From Bacillota bacterium (lineage in GTDB: Bacteria; Bacillota; Clostridia; Lachnospirales; Cellulosilyticaceae): 58,936 nucleotides of DNA. Both the position numbers and the translations under genes were made by a program. The notes under the pieces were generated by a model. It was given only the letters and a program-made list of their open reading frames with translations. It was not told the DNA's origin and did no database searches. Where the stretch lies: the NCBI GenBank assembly GCA_023436395.1, contig JAEZJJ010000009.1, positions 1 through 58,936 on the forward strand, given 5' to 3'. Shown one piece after another: positions 52,654-58,936 of the stretch; within the stretch, counting starts at the first letter, position 1; every line of letters begins with the position of its first letter.

Positions 52654-52800
52654 CCATTCAAATCATTGATAATACTGGGTTTTCACATTTTTATACTTTG
52701 CTACAATTAATTATACCTTTTCCTCTAAACCTTGTAAATACGTTATCTCACCTCTCGTCGATCTCCTGGGGATTTCTGCATTATTGGACATCGACGAAAA
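52654..52800 (-). promoter_or_regulatory. leader of array 3
   Basis: TTTACA (52733-52738), 17-base spacer, TATAAT (52710-52715) on the minus strand. The boundary palindrome (TCGTCGATCTCC ... GGACATCGACGA) abuts repeat element B directly. Confidence 0.85.
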
Positions 52801-52801
52801 G

Positions 52802-53286
52802 TTTTTATAAATTTTTTAGGGAATCGTCTTTTTCATCACATATAATATATTGTAAAGCTAAAACAATAATCTCTGTAGCAGAATCACCACGCCGAGATTC
52901 TGAGGAATTGACCGGGTCAGCCAAGTCTCAATCTGTCGTTACAGGTACCTCTGGACTTAAGGAAAATATTCACTGATTGCTCGCGTAAAGGGAGGCGCAC
53001 TTTTATAGGTTATGACATAATGCTTTACAAAAAATAAAGTTAAAACCAGAGTCTTAAAGCCTTAGCTTCCTCATCACAAAGGGTGCACCGGCTAAGACGT
53101 TAAGGAGCTCCTCACTCATTGGTTTAGCTTTTATACTTATTGCTTAGTCTTCTTCGTCTATAGCTGCGCTGAGGAGCTTGTTGCTATGCCTTTGAGGCTA
53201 AAATGTAAGTATAAAAGTTAAAATCAAGTGGCTGGTACACAAAAGCCCACCTTTTTAGTTATTTCTAAAAAGGTGGGCCTTTTGCG
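52802..53286 (+). ncRNA. 484-bp repeat element, copy B: candidate structured RNA bordering the CRISPR island
   Basis: Second copy of 38231-38714. Differences are about 15 scattered bases, clustered in the loop near 53140-53160 and just before the terminator stem; the two crossing stems (AGCTCCTCA/TGAGGAGCT and CTTTTATACTTA/TAAGTATAAAAG) are unchanged. The terminator hairpin (about 53242-53284) is kept. A 92-codon ORF overlapping its left end is not conserved in copy A. Confidence 0.65.
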
Positions 53287-53291
53287 CTTAT

Positions 53292-53687
53292 CTAATCTAC
53301 ATTTTCGATACCAACTGGTATCCACATTTTAGGGTTATAATTTAATGTGTATTTGTATTTATCTACACTTTTTGCACTGACTTGCTCGACTACATATGTA
53401 ACATTATCACTTAAACCCACAAAATGTTTTTTGTAACTACCATCTTCATCTTCCACAATAATTTCTAGCTGTCTATCTTCTGTATCTGCAGTGATAGACA
53501 TTTTCCCAGTCATTTGAAATAGTACATCCCCTTCTAGGCAATTAATAACGGTTAATTGTCTTACGACATTGAAATTGTCAGCTTCTTGAGAGAGATTTTG
53601 AGACACCCTATCAGCCTCTGTACATCCTACTAGGCTTAGGTTAAATGCTAAAAGTGCTACTATGACTACTCTTCTTAATATTTTCAT
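53292..53687 (-). CDS. beta-sandwich lipoprotein of phage type
   Basis: 131 residues. Signal with lipobox NLSLVGCTEADR. The mature part NFNVVRQLTVINCLEGDVLF, SITADTEDRQLEIIVEDEDG, YKKHFVGLSDNVTYVVEQVS and YKYTLNYNPKMWIP matches the 'beta-sandwich lipoprotein' common in phage genomes (from memory). No other phage gene is near, so it is either a stray prophage gene or a domesticated copy. It lies directly against the CRISPR-island border, sharing the terminator of element B. Confidence 0.75.
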   Translation of the reverse strand: MKILRRVVIVALLAFNLSLVGCTEADRVSQNLSQEADNFNVVRQLTVINCLEGDVLFQMTGKMSITADTEDRQLEIIVEDEDGSYKKHFVGLSDNVTYVVEQVSAKSVDKYKYTLNYNPKMWIPVGIENVD

Positions 53688-53727
53688 TGGAAAACTCTCC
53701 TTTTTATCTTTTGATATATTAATTATA

Positions 53728-53757
53728 AAGCCTTGATGTACTTGAAGGCTTTATCTT
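53728..53757. terminator. terminator of the two-component gene pair
   Basis: AAAGCCTT ... AAGGCTTT hairpin between 53687 and the kinase stop at 53844. Confidence 0.6.
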
Positions 53758-53843
53758 AAAGAAATCTTAACTATTTTCCCATTATATATCTGATATTCTA
53801 CTTTTAAACAATTCACTTTTATAGTAGGATCGTTCTCTCTTAT

Positions 53844-54761
53844 TTACTCCTTGGGTAAAAATACAGAAAAGCAGCTTCCCTTTCCTACCTGGGAAGACAC
53901 TTTTATGTAGCCTCCTTCTGCTAATACAATTTCTCTTGCTAAGTATAAACCTATCCCTACTCCCTCTTCTTTTGCAACTCTAGGACTTCTGTAAAAGCGT
54001 TTAAAAATAAAGGCTAGCTCTTCCTCTGTCATGCCGATTCCTGTATCACTCAAATCCACTCTGCAAAACATCTCATATTCACTTATCTTAATAGCAATAC
54101 TGCCTTCTTTTGCTGTATATTTTATGGCGTTATCAAGTAGATTAGCAAACACTTCTTCTGTCCATTTCTCATCAAACCTTGCAGTGATGCTTCCTTGACT
54201 AGGCTCCCACTGAAGATTGATTTTTTTCGCTTCTATCTTTGCTTTTGCTTCCTCTAGTACTTTATTAATAAGGGGTGCTAGAGAATTAATGGTTGGCATT
54301 ACGGTAATGATGCCGTTTTCAAGGCGAGAGATTTTCACTAGGGAGCGTATCAGAAAATCTAATTTTTCACTTTGGAAACTGATTTGAGTCACTAACTCCC
54401 TTGCCTCTTCTGGCAAATCCTTTTCTTTTAAAAGCTCACTATAAAGAATTAGATTGGCAATAGGTGTCTTCGTTTGATGAGAAATATCAGAGATTAAGCC
54501 TTTAATATGCTCATCTTGCTCTTTCATATTTTGCTTGGTTAATTGACTGCTGGTGAGAAATTTTGCTAGTTTTGCTTCTAATCTTGATAGCCTTGATTCA
54601 TCAAATCTACTTTCCTTAAACTCATCCCTACTAACAAGCTCTAGCATCTCTTCTAAATCCTGCATCGCTTTTTTAGCTTCTTTATAAGCTTTAAGGGCTA
54701 TGACAATCACTACTACTGCTACTAGACAAACCATGAGCATGATGATAGTTAACAGTTTCAT
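53844..54761 (-). CDS. sensor histidine kinase
   Basis: 305 residues from ATG 54761, whose ATG overlaps the response-regulator stop (ATGA). One N-terminal helix (LLTIIMLMVCLVAVVVIVIAL), a short coiled stretch, H-box DISHQTKTPIANL, N-box NLLDNAIKYTA, DTGIGM and GVGIGLYLAREI. With almost no extracellular part it cannot sense a ligand directly; kinases of this type are usually told by the partner ABC transporter. It presumably phosphorylates the adjacent regulator. Confidence 0.92.
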   Translation of the reverse strand: MKLLTIIMLMVCLVAVVVIVIALKAYKEAKKAMQDLEEMLELVSRDEFKESRFDESRLSRLEAKLAKFLTSSQLTKQNMKEQDEHIKGLISDISHQTKTPIANLILYSELLKEKDLPEEARELVTQISFQSEKLDFLIRSLVKISRLENGIITVMPTINSLAPLINKVLEEAKAKIEAKKINLQWEPSQGSITARFDEKWTEEVFANLLDNAIKYTAKEGSIAIKISEYEMFCRVDLSDTGIGMTEEELAFIFKRFYRSPRVAKEEGVGIGLYLAREIVLAEGGYIKVSSQVGKGSCFSVFLPKE

Positions 54762-55444
54762 TCTGACTCCCCCCTTATCACCCAAGTATAACCAATCCCA
54801 TAAATGGTCTTGATATATTGTGGCTTTGTGGGGTCATCCTCTAGTTTTTCTCTAAGTCTACGAACGGTTACAGAAAGGGCATTTTCATCTACAAATTCTC
54901 CTCCATCCCAGATGTGCTCCAATAAATGCTCTCTAGAAAGGATTTGCCCCCTATTCCTAACAAGTAATTTCAGTAAGCGCTGCTCTGTTTTACTTAGTGT
55001 CAGCGCTATGTTTCCTTTTAAAAAGGTCATGGTATCAAAATCAAAGCTAAAATTCTCTATATAAATGATTTGTTTATCTATCTGTTCTTGTCTTCGTAAA
55101 ACTGCTTGAACCCTAGCACGAAGTACAGCTAAGCTAAAGGGTTTTGTAATATAATCATCAGCTCCTGCTTCTAGGCCTACTACTTCATCCATCTCTAAAT
55201 CATTTGCTGTGATAAAAATGATTGCCGAGCTAAACTTCTCCCTTATTTCCTTACAAAGCACTAGCCCACTGCCATCTGGCAAATTGATATCTAAGAGGAT
55301 GAGGTCAAAAGGCTTAAGACTTAGCTTATGCCTAGCCATTTTTAAATCCGAAGCTACAGATATTTCATAGCCTAGCTGCTGCATGGCTAGAGCAATGCCT
55401 CTAGATAAAGCTAAATCATCTTCTACAATAAGAATGTTTTGCAT
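54758..55444 (-). CDS. OmpR/PhoB family response regulator
   Basis: 228 residues. Receiver domain with acidic pocket VEDD, phospho-acceptor Asp in LILLDINLPDGSG, Thr/Ser in FITAND, Lys in YITKPFS. The winged-helix domain follows with TLSKTEQRLLKLLV, SREHLLEHIWDG, DENALSVTVRRLREKLEDDP and IKTIYGIGYTW. Probably activates the downstream-acting ABC transporter genes 55.5-58.8 kb; no clear direct repeat was found before them. Confidence 0.93.
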   Translation of the reverse strand: MQNILIVEDDLALSRGIALAMQQLGYEISVASDLKMARHKLSLKPFDLILLDINLPDGSGLVLCKEIREKFSSAIIFITANDLEMDEVVGLEAGADDYITKPFSLAVLRARVQAVLRRQEQIDKQIIYIENFSFDFDTMTFLKGNIALTLSKTEQRLLKLLVRNRGQILSREHLLEHIWDGGEFVDENALSVTVRRLREKLEDDPTKPQYIKTIYGIGYTWVIRGESE

Positions 55445-55526
55445 GCTACCTCTCCCAACGACTTTTTTCTTTATTATATATCATCTTAAATCATTTTTTA
55501 ACCTGATCTCTTATAGGTGGTGATAT

Positions 55527-58136
55527 TTATTCTCCATCTTTTAGCTGCTCCACAATGGACTGCTTGTTATTCGTATGATAAGACCATAGAGGGATGAGAC
55601 CTGTTAGAATAAATAATAAGCTACATGCTACTGCTAAAGGGGCTAAAGTAGGCTTGAAGCTTAGAAACCACATGCCTTTGGTTAAACTTTTTAAGACTGT
55701 ATAGGATACGAGCAAAGTGATGCCCAGAGAAGCTAGGGAAGTATATACAGCATAGTAGATGCCCTCAAAGGTAAGCATGGTCAGTAGTTGCTTTTGGGTC
55801 ATCCCTATGCTTTTTAACATAGCAAATTCTTTTTGCCTTGCAATAATGCTAGTACTCATGGCATTAATAAAATTAAGTATGCCAATTAGACCAATAATGA
55901 AACACAAAGCTCCTCCTACCAATACTAATACATTTCTAAATTTGAAAAACTCTTGTTTATAACTTTCTCGTGAACAATAACTCATAGTCTGATCAACTGC
56001 TTCTGTATAATTTTTGAGGAACAATTCAATTTGAGCTTCTTCTCCGTCTGTACCTTCACATAAATAAGTCATTTGGCTTATATCAGGTGTATAGGTTTTA
56101 AGCTCTTCTACTGACATAGCAAAGGTGGCTAAATCTCCATAGCATCTATTGGTATTGGTATTAGTTAGGCGATAAAATCCCATGATGGTATATTCTTTTT
56201 CTCTGCCATAGACTTCTGTTATTGGTTTTTCTATGACTTTTCCTTGCTCATCATATGCTATTCCTGTATTTTGATCAAAATAGCTTATATTAGGGTCAGT
56301 TATCTCTTCTTCAAGTACCTTTAGCTTAACCCTCTCGCCCATCTCATAAAGGGCTTCATCATACAGGATATTGCCATAGTCATCAGCCCTTAGCCCTAAA
56401 AGCAAGTAATTACCCGACTTCAATTTTTCTAAATCTAACCCGCCTTTCACTATATCTAGATTTTTAAGATTAAAGTCATCCATAGCGTAAATCTGTATAG
56501 AAATGCCTTGGGTTTTATCAAAATGCATTTGCTGACCCAAATAATTCGCTTCACCTTCATATTCAGCTCTAATCTCTACTCCCATAGGTGTATAAACACC
56601 CCCACCTTCTGCAAAAGCAGGTTGTGCTTCAAGAGCTGCTATGAGCTTGTCATCTATCTCCTTTTTTTCCTTATAGTAGTCATAACTAAAATAACTAGCA
56701 TGAGCTATTTGAAAATCACAATCTATAAACTTACTTATGAATTTATTCATATCGAAGCTATTGGCTATGCAAAATACAGCATTCATTAGCACTAAGCTAA
56801 GTGACATGGAAATCACAGCAATAATGGTTCGCTTTCGATTTCTGCCTAAGTTAGCAAAAGCCATTTGATAAAGCTTAGACCCATTGGTTCTTTTCTGCTT
56901 CCTTGTGTACCCTCGATCTACGCCGCTCCATTTAACGGCTTCTACTGGTGTTATCTTAGCTGCTACTTTAGCAGGCTTCATGCAGCTTAAAAGTACTGTG
57001 ACCATAGCAAATAGCACTGAACCTATAAAAATCATAGGACTAAAGCTTAAACTGCTTTTTCCCCCCTCCATATGAGCTGTTATAAGTGGCAGAAAAAGAG
57101 CTCCCATTCCAAAGCCCAGTATCAGTCCTATAGGAATTCCCCATAAGCACATTCTAAGTGCCTCTTGTTTAATGATACTTTTGATTTGCCTTCCTGTAGT
57201 GCCTATGGTTTTTAATAAACCATAAAAACGTATTTCTTTAATAACCGAGATTTGAAAAATATTATAAATAATTAAATAGCCCGTTAGCATAATCAGAACT
57301 ATTCCTAAAAGAACTGCTACGATACTTCCCATGTTATTATCTAAGGAAGCACTCATATAAGACCAATTAACACCATAAAAAATCTGATTATCAGCATTTT
57401 CTTCTATAGAATAGCCACTCTCTGTAATCACCTGCTGCACATTACCTTCAATGTCTCTGCTATTGCTAAAGTAAAGATCTGCTCTAATAGAACCATTCAT
57501 ATCATGGTCCTTTTTAATATTTTGACCTCTCCCCGGTAAATACGCCTTAACAAAGCTTTCTGAAACAAGTCCTATCCCAACAGTAAAAGCCGGCTCTCCT
57601 TCATACCAACCACTTAAAGTGAAGTTGATTCTTTCCACTCGATCATTAAAATCTATGGCTAAACTCACCTGCTCTCCTACTTTAGGTGTTACTCCTAGCC
57701 TTTTAAGGGTTATATCATCTAATACAATTTGCGTTTTGTCTTTTGGAAAAGCGCCTTCCTTTAATTCAATAAAGCCTGACTCGGCACTCACTTTATCGCA
57801 GTAGTCAATCTCAACAGGCCTTTTGCTTAAAGTTATGTCCTTCACCTGTCCTACAAAAATACATTTACCAACTTTCTGAAGCAAAGGATGCCTTGATAAC
57901 TTCTGATACTCCTCTTCACTTAAATACTTTAAAGAAGCATGAGCTGAACCTCCTGCCATCCGCATATTGTTATATTCTATACTTTTGATAATCCCTGCCC
58001 CTAAAGTAAATAAAGTAGTAAATAAAATAGTGGTTAGAGCTATGGCAATAATGGCTGTTCGGTTCCGCTTTTTATTGTTCTCATAATTCTTTTTGGCAAG
58101 ATTACGAATAGCCTTGGTATTTTGCACCTTAAACAT
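55527..58136 (-). CDS. ABC transporter permease, FtsX/MacB-like
   Basis: 869 residues from ATG 58136, which lies 8 bases inside the ATPase gene. Membrane helix 1 (IAIIAIALTTILFTTLF) is followed by a large outside domain, three helices around 275-400, a central helix near 455, a second outside domain and three helices near 745-860: two FtsX (PF02687) units. This is the fold of antimicrobial-peptide or lipoprotein exporters. With the neighbouring kinase and regulator it forms a peptide-resistance-like module; the substrate is unknown. Confidence 0.88.
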   Translation of the reverse strand: MFKVQNTKAIRNLAKKNYENNKKRNRTAIIAIALTTILFTTLFTLGAGIIKSIEYNNMRMAGGSAHASLKYLSEEEYQKLSRHPLLQKVGKCIFVGQVKDITLSKRPVEIDYCDKVSAESGFIELKEGAFPKDKTQIVLDDITLKRLGVTPKVGEQVSLAIDFNDRVERINFTLSGWYEGEPAFTVGIGLVSESFVKAYLPGRGQNIKKDHDMNGSIRADLYFSNSRDIEGNVQQVITESGYSIEENADNQIFYGVNWSYMSASLDNNMGSIVAVLLGIVLIMLTGYLIIYNIFQISVIKEIRFYGLLKTIGTTGRQIKSIIKQEALRMCLWGIPIGLILGFGMGALFLPLITAHMEGGKSSLSFSPMIFIGSVLFAMVTVLLSCMKPAKVAAKITPVEAVKWSGVDRGYTRKQKRTNGSKLYQMAFANLGRNRKRTIIAVISMSLSLVLMNAVFCIANSFDMNKFISKFIDCDFQIAHASYFSYDYYKEKKEIDDKLIAALEAQPAFAEGGGVYTPMGVEIRAEYEGEANYLGQQMHFDKTQGISIQIYAMDDFNLKNLDIVKGGLDLEKLKSGNYLLLGLRADDYGNILYDEALYEMGERVKLKVLEEEITDPNISYFDQNTGIAYDEQGKVIEKPITEVYGREKEYTIMGFYRLTNTNTNRCYGDLATFAMSVEELKTYTPDISQMTYLCEGTDGEEAQIELFLKNYTEAVDQTMSYCSRESYKQEFFKFRNVLVLVGGALCFIIGLIGILNFINAMSTSIIARQKEFAMLKSIGMTQKQLLTMLTFEGIYYAVYTSLASLGITLLVSYTVLKSLTKGMWFLSFKPTLAPLAVACSLLFILTGLIPLWSYHTNNKQSIVEQLKDGE

Positions 58137-58812
58137 GGGCCTCACCTGCCTTAACCAGTAAACCATCTTCAATGCGCACAATACGGTCAGCTAGCTGAGC
58201 AATCTCTTCATTATGAGTAATCATTACGATGGTTTGTCCAAATTGGTCACTGGTAATCTTCAGCATCCCTATAACATCTTGAGAGGTACGACTATCTAAA
58301 TTTCCCGTTGGCTCATCTGCTAAAATAATAGCAGGCTTAGCGGCTATAGCCCTAGCAATAGCTACTCTTTGTTGCTGTCCTCCTGAAAGCTGACTAGGTA
58401 AGCTTAGTAATTTCTTTTCTAATCCTAAAGTATGTATAATTTGATCTATATAAGCTTGATCAGGCTTATTGCCATCTAACTGAATGGGCAAAATAATATT
58501 TTCATACACATTAAGTACAGGCACTAGATTGTAGCTTTGAAATACAAAACCAATTTTGCGCCTTCTAAAAATCGTTAGTTCCTCTTCCTTCATCTTAGAT
58601 AAGTCTTTCCCATCCACTATAACGGTTCCTGAAGTGGGCTGGTCAAGTCCCCCTAACATATGTAAAAGTGTAGACTTGCCACTTCCTGAAGTACCTACAA
58701 TAGATACAAACTCTCCTTTTTCCACGGTAAAATCTATCCCATCTAAAGCATGTACAGCTGTGTCTCCTTCACCATAGTACTTTTTTAGTTTTTCAGTCAT
58801 TAGTATCTGCAT
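58129..58812 (-). CDS. ABC transporter ATP-binding protein, MacB/LolD-like
   Basis: 227 residues from ATG 58812 (MQILMTEKL), with AAAGGA about 12 bases upstream; other in-frame starts are closer to or upstream of that site. Walker A GTSGSGKST, Q-loop VFQSYNL, signature LSGGQQQRVAIARA, Walker B ILADEPTGNLD and H-loop MITHNEE. It powers the FtsX-type permease with which it overlaps. The last 120 bases of the window (58813-58936) hold no further recognised feature. Confidence 0.92.
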   Translation of the reverse strand: MQILMTEKLKKYYGEGDTAVHALDGIDFTVEKGEFVSIVGTSGSGKSTLLHMLGGLDQPTSGTVIVDGKDLSKMKEEELTIFRRRKIGFVFQSYNLVPVLNVYENIILPIQLDGNKPDQAYIDQIIHTLGLEKKLLSLPSQLSGGQQQRVAIARAIAAKPAIILADEPTGNLDSRTSQDVIGMLKITSDQFGQTIVMITHNEEIAQLADRIVRIEDGLLVKAGEAHV

Positions 58813-58936
58813 TTTAACTATCATTCCTTTCGCTGTGCTCAAGGCACAAAAATTTATGAAAAATGTTTAAGCCCCTAACTCCTTTGGCAATACTTTACTC
58901 AAGTAAACAATTATACTACAGAGCACGGGAGGAGAA

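Noticed and set aside
52698..52976. 92-codon plus-strand ORF spanning the array-3 leader and repeat element B
   Set aside because: It crosses two unrelated non-coding elements and is not kept in the equivalent region of element A.
38231..53286. Insertion sequence or composite transposon bounding the CRISPR island
   Set aside because: The flanking repeats hold no transposase frame, no terminal inverted repeats and no obvious target-site duplication; no transposase or integrase was seen anywhere in the window.

Overview
The window is low-GC, Gram-positive (Firmicutes) DNA. Evidence: AT-rich codon use, strong GGAGG ribosome sites, a tryptophan T-box, GlcT-type antitermination, a BlaI/BlaR1 pair and AroH-type DAHP synthase. 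It looks like Clostridia (Lachnospirales; a Cellulosilyticum-like genome would fit), but that placement is inference. Most genes are on the minus strand.

Layout. 1-2.5 kb: start of a large secreted protein with two DUF6273-type domains whose ends look like variable regions of a diversity-generating retroelement (DGR), preceded by what looks like a reverse-transcriptase tail relic. 2.8-3.2 kb: two identical tRNA-Leu(AAG) genes, each with its own promoter and terminator. 3.4-6.6 kb: AI-2E family permease, trxA, trmB and a stalk-domain protein. 6.8-13.8 kb: complete trpEGDCFBA operon under a Trp T-box. 13.9-21.6 kb: LemA/TPM pair, YeiH-type transporter, MATE transporter, two secreted or surface-type proteins (one with about fifteen 9-residue repeats) and aroE. 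21.7-22.6 kb: gene-free, with large inverted-repeat structures and a candidate ncRNA. 22.6-32 kb: blaI-blaR1, an esterase, glcT-ptsG with two RAT antiterminators, and two adjacent histidine kinases whose defects are complementary. 32-34 kb: pheA and aroF. 34.5-37.7 kb: btuFCD ABC transporter under a cobalamin riboswitch.

38.2-53.3 kb is the most unusual part: a complete type III-D-like CRISPR-Cas island bracketed by two nearly identical 484-bp direct repeats, each of which looks like a pseudoknotted structured RNA ending in a terminator. Inside are three arrays (5, 9 and 8 repeats), a relic repeat with leader, cas4, cas1 with one in-frame stop, cas2, cas6, a CARF-HEPN RNase (Csx1 type) and the effector genes cas10, cas7, csx10 (Cas5 with a helical, Cas11-like C-terminus), a double Cas7, csx19 and a large Cas7-type RAMP. 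This matches the subunit set of the III-D variant (III-Dv) complexes, except that Cas7 and Cas5-Cas11 are separate overlapping genes. The crRNAs are transcribed leftward from promoters in the leaders. Effector and signalling look intact, while new-spacer acquisition looks disabled.

53.3-58.9 kb: a phage-type beta-sandwich lipoprotein gene, then a two-component system followed by an FtsX-type ABC exporter, the usual layout of peptide-sensing/resistance modules.
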